Part shown: positions 17,819 through 25,506 of the stretch, piece by piece
Layout: each line of letters begins with the position of its first letter
Numbering within the stretch: position 1 is the stretch's first letter
NCBI GenBank assembly: GCA_002472565.1
Contig: DKSK01000024.1
Location: 18,519-82,518, forward strand
Length of the DNA: 64,000 bases
Direction of reading: 5' to 3'
DNA from: Bacteroidales bacterium UBA7258
Lineage (GTDB): Bacteria; Bacteroidota; Bacteroidia; Bacteroidales; UBA932
The notes under the pieces: generated by a model
The model's input: only the letters and a program-made list of their open reading frames with translations
Database searches by the model: none
What the model was told of the DNA's origin: nothing
Program-made: the position numbers and the translations under genes

Positions 17819-18384
17819 TGAACATCGCCCTCAGGACCAGCTCCGGCAGAATAGTGTTCCGGCCTGACACCACTTGGGAGAGGGCCAATGCCGATGTCTA
17901 CCTGCCTGAGTTCGTGGACAAGGTTTCCTGGTCTCCCGTAGTTTTCGCAAGGCTGAGCCGCGCCGGAAGGAGCGTCGGCAGAAGATTTGCCTCAAGGTAC
18001 TATGAATCAGCTGGTTTCGGCGTTCTTCTCTACCCGGAGGATATGATTGACGGGAGCCCTGAGGGCTATGCCGAAGCCTCATGCATCGACCATACTTCTT
18101 TCCTGCCCGATGTTCTTTTCACTCCGGAAGAGCTTGACAGCGGGGACTTGTTCACCATCACAAAGGACGGGAAGGAAATCTATTCCGCGCCGAGTCTCGG
18201 CAGGGCCGCGCTTGAGGATGCCATTCCTCCCGTCACCGAGAGGCTATATATCAGAACCGGGGACCTTCTGGCAGTGGAACTCGCGCCGAGGGCTTTTCTC
18301 ACTTCTCGCGAGGAGGGCAACGCGGTACTAAGAGGTTACTTCGGCAAGACTCCGGTCCTCGACTTCAAAGTTATCGTAAGGTAG
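17818..18384 (+). CDS. Degenerate FAH-fold protein (probable pseudoenzyme)
   Basis: The 188-residue protein is recognisable as a shortened relative of the fumarylacetoacetate hydrolase family. Residues 30-76 keep the family rhythm (LPEFVDKVSW, RLSRAGRSVGRRFASRYYES, then G-F-G) and the C-terminus keeps RTGDLLAV and GKTPVLDFKV. The pair of glutamates that bind the metal in active members is absent (the region reads SWSPVVFARL), the ARD motif is replaced by LYPEDM, and the N-terminal catalytic part is missing. A hydrolase or decarboxylase activity is therefore unlikely. It overlaps the exonuclease by one base. Homology is inferred by eye and should be treated as moderate. Confidence 0.6.
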   Translation: MNIALRTSSGRIVFRPDTTWERANADVYLPEFVDKVSWSPVVFARLSRAGRSVGRRFASRYYESAGFGVLLYPEDMIDGSPEGYAEASCIDHTSFLPDVLFTPEELDSGDLFTITKDGKEIYSAPSLGRAALEDAIPPVTERLYIRTGDLLAVELAPRAFLTSREEGNAVLRGYFGKTPVLDFKVIVR

Positions 18385-18419
18385 AGCGCGGCCCTGCCGG
18401 CCTTAATGTAATACGCGGC

Positions 18420-19481
18420 CTAGTCGACCTTAATATAATAGGTGAAAAGGGAGTCTTTGCCGGCGAAAATCGCGGCAAGGTCCTCCAGTATGAGATCTGG
18501 GCGCACGGCTCCGCTTTCCCAGAAATCATTCCCTCCACCGGCGGTCTGCTTCAAGATATTGTTGTACACCTTGGATATCTTGAATTTAGGAAACATAGGA
18601 TCGCATGAATCCAGCTCCTTTCGTGTCCTGCACCAGCCGGGATTCAGCCAAAAGTCGGCAGAATCCGAGAGTGCGAACGCCTTCTCCATGGACATGGTAG
18701 AGGATTCCGTCTTTCCTGCTTCCGATCCCAAAATCTTGCCTCCCGCATCCCTGACTAGTCTGGCCATATAGCCGGAGCCTCCTGGCACATACCAGACTCC
18801 CCCGTATGGGATATTCATGAGCACCCTGGCCGTGTCCCGCCTGGCAGAAGCGACCTTTGCATTTATATCCATGTAATGGGTGGCGACTTCGATAAATGCG
18901 GAGTCAGCGCTATGCAGTCTGCCCGTCAAGGCACCGAAAAATCTGAGATATTCGGCCCTTCCGAGCGGATCATGCTCGAACTGGTCGTAAAGGGTGAAAA
19001 CTCTGATTCCGAGGCTTCTGAGCTTGGAAGCGAACTGGGGTTCATGCGTTCCGATTCCATAGGCCGCCACGAGATCCGGATGCATGGAAACAATTGATTC
19101 ATAGTCTATTGCAGGATCATATCCAACATCCTTGACCAGTCCCTCTTCATAGCGTTTCCTAAGCTTCTCATTGGAAATATAGTCAATTCCAGAGATTCCT
19201 GAAACCGTCTCCAGCGAGCCGACGAGGTCGAGGGCGGCGACATAAGAAGAAGACATGCAGACGATGCTGCCGAGGGGACGGGTGACGTCAAGTGTGTCCG
19301 GCGCCGCCCCGAAAGGCGAAATGGAGACGACCTTCGTAGAGGCCGAGTCCGCGATGACATCGAAATATTTGGCGAAGGTACAGTAGCCAGACCTTGGCTC
19401 CTCTATGCTCTTTTTGTCTCCGGAGCAAGAGAAGGAGATCAATGTGACGGCACATAGGGCCGCAAGTCCGAATCTTTTCAT
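18420..19481 (-). CDS. Periplasmic substrate-binding lipoprotein (cobalamin/Fe-chelate type)
   Basis: The 353-residue protein has a lipoprotein signal (LISFSCSG, lipid cysteine near residue 19) and the class III periplasmic-binding fold of BtuF/FecB/HmuT proteins, with VVSISPFGAAPDTLDVTRPL, the long central helix and the FALSDSADFWLNPG strand region. It would deliver a siderophore, haem or cobalamin to an ABC importer. No permease or ATPase gene is adjacent in the window, which is unusual. It diverges from the 19510 gene, and its -7 box TATCTTTG stands only 7 bp before the ATG, implying a leaderless or near-leaderless mRNA. Confidence 0.85.
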   Translation of the reverse strand: MKRFGLAALCAVTLISFSCSGDKKSIEEPRSGYCTFAKYFDVIADSASTKVVSISPFGAAPDTLDVTRPLGSIVCMSSSYVAALDLVGSLETVSGISGIDYISNEKLRKRYEEGLVKDVGYDPAIDYESIVSMHPDLVAAYGIGTHEPQFASKLRSLGIRVFTLYDQFEHDPLGRAEYLRFFGALTGRLHSADSAFIEVATHYMDINAKVASARRDTARVLMNIPYGGVWYVPGGSGYMARLVRDAGGKILGSEAGKTESSTMSMEKAFALSDSADFWLNPGWCRTRKELDSCDPMFPKFKISKVYNNILKQTAGGGNDFWESGAVRPDLILEDLAAIFAGKDSLFTYYIKVD

Positions 19482-19496
19482 AACTTTGCAAAGATA
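19481..19496. promoter_or_regulatory. Back-to-back overlapping -7 boxes (divergent promoter)
   Basis: TAACTTTGCAAAGATA contains TAACTTTG (19481-19488) for the plus-strand gene at 19510 and, on the other strand, TATCTTTG (19496-19489) for the lipoprotein at 19481. The two boxes abut directly, so RNA polymerase probably cannot occupy both at once. Confidence 0.55.
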
Positions 19497-19509
19497 GGAA
19501 TTTAGCGTA

Positions 19510-20034
19510 ATGAAATACGACAGGAAGACTCAAATGATGGATGCCGGAATGGCTTTTTTCGAAAGTCCTGAAGGCATGGGAAATGTAATGGGAATAGTGA
19601 AGGCCCAGCTGGAGTACTACGGCAAAGTCGTATCGGACTCTCAGATTGAGCCGGACAGCCTTCCCTCTAGCACCGGTGCCTTCACCTTCTTCATGGATTG
19701 GTCGTCTCCATGGCGGACGAGGTACATTTCCTGTCTTGTCGAGGATGCCGGGGACACGGGCAAGCAGGATGCGGAGGGCCGCCCTGTCCGCCGCTACGCA
19801 GTCTCATTCAAGGAAGGGAGCAGAAGTTCGAAGCTGCGGGCCTGCACTTATATCTTCATGACAGCCGCCTTCCTCTGTCTCATGGTCATGCAGAATTTCC
19901 TGCTTCATGGCTTCAGATTCATGGCGGGGTTCGCCTGCTTCGCCCTTGCCGCATACACCGCCTACCTCTGGTGCGTCCCGTCCCACAAAGCCCAGAAAAC
20001 CGTCAAAGGGCTGATTGCAAGCCTCCTGAACTAG
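19510..20034 (+). CDS. Small two-pass membrane protein, function unknown
   Basis: The 174-residue protein has a soluble N-terminal part of about 105 residues and two hydrophobic segments (residues 111-132 and 136-156) followed by a short basic tail, so it probably anchors an N-terminal cytoplasmic domain to the inner membrane. I do not recognise the family. The repeated Met-rich N-terminus (MMDAGMAFFESPEGMGNVMG) has no clear motif. It shares a compact divergent promoter with the metal-chelate-binding lipoprotein gene; co-regulation is possible but not shown. Downstream lies a bipartite hairpin and then a tRNA gene. Confidence 0.7.
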   Translation: MKYDRKTQMMDAGMAFFESPEGMGNVMGIVKAQLEYYGKVVSDSQIEPDSLPSSTGAFTFFMDWSSPWRTRYISCLVEDAGDTGKQDAEGRPVRRYAVSFKEGSRSSKLRACTYIFMTAAFLCLMVMQNFLLHGFRFMAGFACFALAAYTAYLWCVPSHKAQKTVKGLIASLLN

Positions 20035-20118
20035 CACATCCTTATCTTCCGAGGCACTGCCCTACAGTACACTCAGTGGCAATTTTCCACGGACATAGTA
20101 CCCTCTACAGCCATTCCT

Positions 20119-20155
20119 GCACACGGAGCATGCCCATGTTGGGCACAGCGTGTGC
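20119..20155 (+). terminator. Bipartite hairpin downstream of the membrane-protein gene
   Basis: Outer arms GCACACG (20119-20125) and CGTGTGC (20149-20155) enclose inner arms TGCCCA (20131-20136) and TGGGCA (20140-20145) with a 3-base loop, leaving a 5/3-base internal loop. There is no U-run. It may terminate the 19510 transcript or be a structured RNA element. Confidence 0.45.
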
Positions 20156-20201
20156 GCAAAGGGTGCGTGTTTGGAACTCTCGGAACTCAACTAGAAAATT
20201 G

Positions 20202-20233
20202 TTTTGGAAAACGAAGGAAATGGATTATATTTG
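20202..20233 (+). promoter_or_regulatory. tRNA-Thr promoter, -33 TTG and -7 TATATTTG
   Basis: TTTTG ends at 20206, and TATATTTG (20226-20233) follows after 19 bp. This is the standard Bacteroidetes layout, placing the start of transcription about 6 nt ahead of the tRNA. Confidence 0.7.
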
Positions 20234-20245
20234 CAGTCCTGATTT

Positions 20246-20318
<73 letters not shown>

Positions 20319-20322
20319 CCCG

Positions 20323-20356
20323 GAAAGAGGATGACTGAGTCACCCTCTTTCTTTTT
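20323..20356 (+). terminator. Intrinsic terminator after tRNA-Thr
   Basis: GAAAGAGG (20323-20330) pairs with CCTCTTTC (20344-20351), with an inner palindrome TGACTGAGTCA, followed by TTTTT. It begins 5 nt after the tRNA. Confidence 0.85.
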
Positions 20357-20464
20357 CGCTTATGTCATCAGAGGATAGTCTGGCAAGACAATTCCAACCC
20401 TGTTTACCCGTAAAACACTTGGTGCACTTTCCAGCTCGCTTCCACCCCAGACTCGTTTCCGTCC

Positions 20465-20500
20465 GGGGTCGGTTCCACCAGGGGTCGGTTCCACTCGGGG
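20465..20500. repeat. 16-bp direct repeat, about 2.25 copies
   Basis: GGGGTCGGTTCCACCA (20465-20480) is followed by GGGGTCGGTTCCACTC (20481-20496) and a third GGGG. It lies in the gap between the tRNA terminator and the mnmA stop. No coding content is seen. Confidence 0.7.
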
Positions 20501-20518
20501 AGCTGGCGTGGTTTTGGT

Positions 20519-21994
20519 TCAGCGGGCGATGGGGCCGCTACCGAGGAGTTCGTCGCAATCGTACCAAACGGCGAACTGGCCTGGAGTGATGCCGCGCTGA
20601 GGCTCATCGAAGAGCACATAGAGGCCGTTCCGCCGGCAGAGGAGAGTGGCATCCTGAAGCGGCTGGCGGTAACGGATGCGTACACGTAGACGCCTCATCT
20701 CTCCAGGCTCCATGGCCAGATCCGGTCTCAGCCAATGGACCTCATCGGGAGAAAGCCTCAGGCATGACCTTGACAGTCCTTTATGAAGATGCCCCTCGCC
20801 GACATAGACGAGGTTCTTCTCCATGTCGTTGGCAATGACAAAGACGGGATCCTTATGGCCGCCGATTCCAAGCCCCTTATGCTGGCCGACGGTATAGAAC
20901 TGAGCCCCGTCATGGGTCCCGATGATCTTGCCATCCGGATTATCTTTCCAACGGGTCTTTTTGACATGATGCTTGCCCGACCTGAAGGTTTCCTCCTCGA
21001 AAACGATGGAAGAGTAGCTGACAGGCTGGCTCAGCCGGAACAGGTCTTCGTCCGAAAGGGCGGAAACCTTGTCCATGCAGAAAGGCGAAGGCTTCGAACA
21101 GCCACCCTCGTTCTCAGGATTCCCCATTACCCAATGCTCCCGTATATCATTTACCTTAAGGGACTTGACTTCGGAAACATAGTCAGTAACCATGGCCGCC
21201 TCCCTACCCTGCGGCATCAGCGAATCAAGCGTCCGCTTTTCGAAAAGATATTGCGGATCATGAGAATAAAAATGGTCATAGACCTCGACCACAAAGCCCT
21301 CAGACGGCTTGAGCTTCTGCTTAAGAAATGTAGGGAGGTCAACCTTTCCGATGAAGCAGATTCCCTGAGAATCCTTTTTCTCGGCCGAAGGCAGGTCAGC
21401 CTCCTTGGCTATACGCCTGACCTCTGGCTTGTCCATTTCCCCAATAGGGAAAAGGGCCTTGGCAAGTTGGACTTGGCTGAGCTGGCAAAGGAAGTAGCTC
21501 TGATCTTTGTCCGGATCGGTACCGGCGAGAAGTCTGTACATAGGTGTCCCGTCCGCATTTTCAGCAGGTGTCCCGTCCGGATCCATGGCTCTGTCTTTGC
21601 GGCAATAATGTCCGGTAGCCACCATGTCAGCCCCCATTTTCTCGGCCACCTTTAGAAAGGCGTCGAACTTTATCTCTCTGTTGCAGAGGACATCAGGATT
21701 GGGAGTACGGCCTTTTGAATATTCATCGAACATATAGTCGGCCACTCTGGAGCGGTACTCCTTGCTCAGATTCACGAAATAGAAAGGAATCCCAATCTTC
21801 CTCGCCACCATCTCGGCTACGAAGCGGTCCTCCTCCCATTCGCAGTCTCCGTGCAGAGTCACATCCGCATTGTCCCAGTTCTGCATGAACATGGCGAAGA
21901 CATCATAGCCCTCGCGCTTGAGCAGAAGAGCGGCTACCGAGGAATCGACTCCCCCGGAAAGTCCGATACATACTTTTATTTTGCTTTTGTCCAT
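20519..21994 (-). CDS. mnmA: tRNA-specific 2-thiouridylase MnmA
   Basis: From ATG at 21994 the protein has 491 residues, longer than the roughly 360-380 usual because of insertions in the C-terminal half. The PP-loop is SGGVDSS (residues 13-19). The catalytic cysteines are in NPDVLCNREIKF and DSQGICFIG, as in E. coli MnmA, which thiolates U34 of tRNA-Lys, -Glu and -Gln. The C-terminal central and beta-barrel domains are present (GTHDGAQFYTVGQHKGLGIG). An upstream in-frame start at 22132 would add 46 residues lacking family similarity and overlap the next gene, so 21994 is chosen. A TATCTTTG -7 box sits 7 bp before this ATG. Confidence 0.95.
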   Translation of the reverse strand: MDKSKIKVCIGLSGGVDSSVAALLLKREGYDVFAMFMQNWDNADVTLHGDCEWEEDRFVAEMVARKIGIPFYFVNLSKEYRSRVADYMFDEYSKGRTPNPDVLCNREIKFDAFLKVAEKMGADMVATGHYCRKDRAMDPDGTPAENADGTPMYRLLAGTDPDKDQSYFLCQLSQVQLAKALFPIGEMDKPEVRRIAKEADLPSAEKKDSQGICFIGKVDLPTFLKQKLKPSEGFVVEVYDHFYSHDPQYLFEKRTLDSLMPQGREAAMVTDYVSEVKSLKVNDIREHWVMGNPENEGGCSKPSPFCMDKVSALSDEDLFRLSQPVSYSSIVFEEETFRSGKHHVKKTRWKDNPDGKIIGTHDGAQFYTVGQHKGLGIGGHKDPVFVIANDMEKNLVYVGEGHLHKGLSRSCLRLSPDEVHWLRPDLAMEPGEMRRLRVRIRYRQPLQDATLLCRRNGLYVLFDEPQRGITPGQFAVWYDCDELLGSGPIAR

Positions 21995-22001
21995 CGCCTT
22001 G

Positions 22002-22009
22002 CAAAGATA
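22002..22009 (-). promoter_or_regulatory. -7 box immediately before mnmA
   Basis: TATCTTTG on the minus strand ends 7 bp before ATG 21994, predicting transcription to begin at or next to the start codon (leaderless mRNA). The -33 region reads TTTTA rather than TTG. Confidence 0.5.
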
Positions 22010-22043
22010 GTCAAATTCACGATGAAGATAAAAGGCTTCAGGT

Positions 22044-23435
22044 TCATAGGGACTTGGCCGCTGACTGGCCGGCGAGAAGACCGGTGCTGAAGGCCGTCTG
22101 GAGATTATAGCCGCCAGTGTCAGAATCGACATCCAGAACCTCTCCGCAGAGATAGAGACCCTTCTTCAGCCGTGACTCCATGGTCTTGGGAAAAATCTCG
22201 TCAGTATCCACCCCGCCCGCCGTGACCACACAACGCTCATAACCGACATAGCCGGCGATAGGAAAAGGCCATGAAGTCAAGGCGTCAACGAGGCTCTTGA
22301 TATCCAGATAAGCCTCGTTCTTACCACGGCGCTCCAGAAGGCCTGGAAAGAATGCTGTGAAACCGGGGATGATCTCCCAAGGCATAAGTTTTCCGAGAAG
22401 GACGCGAAATCTTTCTTTTCCACCCAGCTTGGCGCTCCTCTGATCCTTCCTTATCTCGTCCCAGAGCTTGCTAACCCTCGCGGCGAGTTCCCCGTGGTCC
22501 ACTCCAGGCTTGAGGTCAACGGAGATCTCGGCTTTTCCGCCGTTGATGAGGGCCTTGACACAGGCGCGGCTGAGCTCGAAGCCCAGAGGGCCCTCGATAC
22601 CCCCGTCCGTAAAATCCAGGTCACCGAATTCCTCCTGCACCGTTGAGCCGTTGACCGCAAGGCTCACTCCGACATTCTTCAGCGAGCAGCCGCAGAGGGC
22701 CTTGCCTAGTGCGGAAAGCGCCTCGGTACGGTCGATATGCCACTTCAATTCAGGCTCGCCGGCACTGTCGCGATGGTCGAAACCCTTCGGAAGAGAAGTA
22801 TCGGTCCTGCGCGGGGCGGGGAGCTTATAGCCCGCGGGCACAAGAGCAGTCAATGAAGGGAAGGTAGGTTTCAGGGTGTGGCCGAATGCCTGCGCCCAGG
22901 CATAGCCGTCCCCCGTACTGCCGGTAACAGGATAGGAAAGTCCTCCGGTAGCGATAACCAGACGCTCCGCCCTCCACGAACGGGCATCCCCACAGGTGGC
23001 CACGAATTTTTCTCCGTCAATAGACACACTCTTCACCTCGCAATCAGTAAGCAGTTCCGCTCCCGCATCGATGACGGCTTTCTTAAGCGTATCCACAACG
23101 TCAGAAGCCCTGTGAGACTCCGGGAAAGCCCGCTCTCCCCGCTCCACCACAGTGGGCAGGCCTCTGGCCTGAAGAAAGGCGATCATTTCGGAAGGAGGAA
23201 AATTATAGAAAGCCGGACGGAGGAAATTAGACTTGGTCCGGATATGGGACTGGAAGTCATTCCAGTCTTTGAGATTCGTGAAATTACAGCGGCCCTTGCC
23301 CGTGATCATTATTTTACGGCCGGGACGCGGCATCTTTTCAAGGATGGTTACGCGGGCCCCGGACCCCCTCGAGGCTCCAAAGCCGGCCATGAGCCCAGAG
23401 GCTCCGCCGCCTATTATAAGAATATCAGTATCCAT
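22044..23435 (-). CDS. BaiN/HI0933-type NAD(P)/FAD-dependent oxidoreductase
   Basis: The 463-residue flavoprotein opens with a dinucleotide-binding motif (DILIIGGGASGLMAGFGAS) and has the family markers GKGRCNFTN, ATGGLSYPVTGSTGDGY and the C-terminal CGEVLDVDSDTGGYNLQ. It is a soluble FAD enzyme of the HI0933/BaiN group; some relatives act in bile-acid dehydroxylation, but most have no known substrate, so BaiN function should not be assumed. It lies 49 bp upstream of mnmA on the same strand. An intrinsic-terminator-like hairpin with a U-run ends about 18 nt before its ATG, which hints at attenuation. Confidence 0.88.
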   Translation of the reverse strand: MDTDILIIGGGASGLMAGFGASRGSGARVTILEKMPRPGRKIMITGKGRCNFTNLKDWNDFQSHIRTKSNFLRPAFYNFPPSEMIAFLQARGLPTVVERGERAFPESHRASDVVDTLKKAVIDAGAELLTDCEVKSVSIDGEKFVATCGDARSWRAERLVIATGGLSYPVTGSTGDGYAWAQAFGHTLKPTFPSLTALVPAGYKLPAPRRTDTSLPKGFDHRDSAGEPELKWHIDRTEALSALGKALCGCSLKNVGVSLAVNGSTVQEEFGDLDFTDGGIEGPLGFELSRACVKALINGGKAEISVDLKPGVDHGELAARVSKLWDEIRKDQRSAKLGGKERFRVLLGKLMPWEIIPGFTAFFPGLLERRGKNEAYLDIKSLVDALTSWPFPIAGYVGYERCVVTAGGVDTDEIFPKTMESRLKKGLYLCGEVLDVDSDTGGYNLQTAFSTGLLAGQSAAKSL

Positions 23436-23453
23436 GGAAAAAAATATAAAAAA

Positions 23454-23483
23454 AAAGAGAGGGACCTCACGGCGCCTCTCTTT
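23454..23483 (-). terminator. Terminator-like hairpin in the leader of the flavoprotein gene
   Basis: AAAGAGAGG (23454-23462) and CCTCTCTTT (23475-23483) are exact inverses. Read on the minus strand the stem is followed at once by a long T-run, then ATATTTTTTT and the ATG at 23435. No minus-strand gene lies upstream within the gap, so it can only act on transcripts begun in the 23484-23730 region. Confidence 0.6.
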
Positions 23484-23640
23484 CCAACGTTTACTTACTA
23501 GTAACTATCTGTATTAACTCTATTGCGAACGCTAAGGTCGCGCTTTTTTTTGAATTTGCAAACTATTCTCGCAAGAAAAAGCTGAAAATATCAATAATTT
23601 CTACCTTTTTATCATTTTTGGGCCCATCAGCGAATAAAAT

Positions 23641-23665
23641 TAGGAAATCCAAGGCAGATTTCCTA
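23641..23665. promoter_or_regulatory. Perfect 9-bp palindrome upstream of the hut operon
   Basis: TAGGAAATC (23641-23649) and GATTTCCTA (23657-23665) are exact inverses around a 7-bp centre, 68 bp before the ftcD start. The right arm overlaps TACCTTTA (23664-23671), a near-match to the -7 box. The size and place suit an operator. Confidence 0.55.
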
Positions 23666-23684
23666 CCTTTAATCCGGATCGGCC

Positions 23685-23701
23685 GCCACCTTTGCGGTGG
23701 C
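23685..23701 (+). promoter_or_regulatory. Short hairpin in the ftcD leader
   Basis: GCCACC (23685-23690) and GGTGGC (23696-23701) surround TTTGC, about 30 nt before the ftcD ATG. It could influence translation or simply end a competing transcript. Confidence 0.4.
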
Positions 23702-23732
23702 CGAAAACCAACAGACATCAACAACCACAGAC

Positions 23733-25469
23733 ATGGAACCGATCATCGAATGCGTGCCTAATTTCAGCGAGGGACGCGACAAAGAAGTAATCAGGAAAAT
23801 CACGGAGGCCATATCCGGGGCCAAAGTCTTTGACAAAGACGGCAAGGAAGAAAGGGTCAAGGTCCTAAACGTAGATCCGGGAGAAGCGACGAACAGGACT
23901 GTAATAACTTTCGTCGGACACCCAGCCGCAGTTCTTGAAGCCGCCTTCCAGGGCGTCGTCAAGGCAGACGAACTGATTGACATGCGCAAACACCACGGAG
24001 CCCATCCACGCTCAGGAGCCTGCGATGTCTTGCCGCTGGTGCCGGTATCCGGAATCAGCCTTGAAGAATGCGCCCGCCTCGCCCGCTCCCTGGCGAAGAA
24101 GATTTACGAAGAATTGGGCGTGCCTTGCTATTGTTATGAGGCCGCAGCCTTCAAACCGGAAAGGAAGAATCTGGCCGTCTGCCGGGCCGGAGAGTACGAG
24201 GCTCTGCCCGAGAAAATCGCAGACCCTCTCCGCGCTCCCGACTTCGGTCCGAAGGAGTACAACGAGACCGTCGCGAGGAGCGGAGCCATAAACGTAGGAG
24301 CCAGGAATTTCCTCATAGCCGTGAATTTCAATCTCAACACCACTTCCACCCGCCGCGCCATGGCCGTGGCCTTCGACGTCAGGGAGAAAGGGCGCAAGAA
24401 GCGCGAGGGAGGAAGCCTGACCGGCAAGGTGATCAAGGACGAAAAGGGCCAGCCGGTATGGGAGCCGGGTACGCTCAAAGGTTGCAAGGCAATCGGCTGG
24501 TACATAGATGAGTACGGGATAGCCCAAGTCTCCATGAACATAACTGACATCGACACCACCCCTCTCCACAAGGCCTTTGACGAGGTCTGCAGGGCGGCAT
24601 CGGCAAGGGGTCTGAGGGTGACAGGAACCGAAATCGTAGGCCTGGTGCCGAAGAGAGTTCTCGTCGAGGCCGGCAAATACTACCTGGAGAAGCAGCAGAG
24701 GTCCCTCGGAATCGCAGAAGAAGAAATAATAAAGATAGCTGTCAAGTCCATGGGGCTGGACGACCTAAGGCCTTTCGACCCTAAAGACAAGGTTATCGAA
24801 TACATGATGGAGGACCCGGCCGAGGTGGCGATGAAGGAAAGGCTTGTCAGGATGAGTCTCAAAGGCTTTGCTGACGAGACGGCTTCGGAATCCCCCGCCC
24901 CGGGAGGAGGTTCTGTATCGGCATACATGGGAGCGCTCGGAGCAGCCCTCGGAGCCATGGTGGCGAATCTTTCCGCCCACAAGAGGGGCTGGGACGAGCG
25001 CTGGAAAGAGTTCTCGGATTGGGCTGAGAAGGGCCAGGCCATAAAGGAAGAGCTCGTAGCCTTGGTAGACGAGGACACAAGAGCCTTCGCAGCCATCATG
25101 GATGCTTTCTCCCTTCCGAAGGACAGCGACAAGGCAAAGGCTGAACGGGACGCGGCCATCCAGAAGGCGACGATGAACGCGGCCATGGTGCCTCTCAGAA
25201 CCATGAAAGCGGCATACAGGGCCTTCGAGGTAGCCCAGGCCATGGCGGAGAAGGGCAACCCGAACTCTGCTTCGGATGCCGGAGTCGCTGCCATCGCGGC
25301 GAGAGGAGCAGTCCTCGGCGCCTATCTCAACGTGAAAATCAACGCCTCCTCTCTCTCCGACAGCCAAGAGGCAGAAAAGCTGATCGGAGAGGCCGGGGAA
25401 ATAGCGGTCAAGGCCGAGGAGATGGAGAAGAAAATTCTGGGCATCGTGAATAAGTCTATTGAGAATTAA
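23733..25469 (+). CDS. ftcD: Glutamate formimidoyltransferase / formimidoyl-THF cyclodeaminase
   Basis: From ATG at 23733 the protein has 578 residues; an in-frame GTG 36 bp upstream overlaps a hairpin and adds residues outside the family pattern. The N-terminal formiminotransferase domain starts MEPIIECVPNFSEGRD and has the active-site stretch KHHGAHPRSGACDVLPL near 87-103. The C-terminal cyclodeaminase domain (about 390-578) shows ESPAPGGGSVSAYMGALG. It transfers the formimino group of formiminoglutamate to tetrahydrofolate and releases ammonia, giving glutamate and methenyl-THF. The two-domain fusion is typical of Bacteroidales. It is the first gene of the hut operon, with hutU 37 bp downstream. 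Confidence 0.95.
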   Translation: MEPIIECVPNFSEGRDKEVIRKITEAISGAKVFDKDGKEERVKVLNVDPGEATNRTVITFVGHPAAVLEAAFQGVVKADELIDMRKHHGAHPRSGACDVLPLVPVSGISLEECARLARSLAKKIYEELGVPCYCYEAAAFKPERKNLAVCRAGEYEALPEKIADPLRAPDFGPKEYNETVARSGAINVGARNFLIAVNFNLNTTSTRRAMAVAFDVREKGRKKREGGSLTGKVIKDEKGQPVWEPGTLKGCKAIGWYIDEYGIAQVSMNITDIDTTPLHKAFDEVCRAASARGLRVTGTEIVGLVPKRVLVEAGKYYLEKQQRSLGIAEEEIIKIAVKSMGLDDLRPFDPKDKVIEYMMEDPAEVAMKERLVRMSLKGFADETASESPAPGGGSVSAYMGALGAALGAMVANLSAHKRGWDERWKEFSDWAEKGQAIKEELVALVDEDTRAFAAIMDAFSLPKDSDKAKAERDAAIQKATMNAAMVPLRTMKAAYRAFEVAQAMAEKGNPNSASDAGVAAIAARGAVLGAYLNVKINASSLSDSQEAEKLIGEAGEIAVKAEEMEKKILGIVNKSIEN

Positions 25470-25506
25470 AGTTCCGCATACAGAATATTAAATCTTGCTT
25501 AGAGAA

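Noticed and set aside
23685..23701. Considered as a riboswitch for the hut operon.
   Set aside because: Only a 6-bp stem is visible, with no known aptamer consensus.
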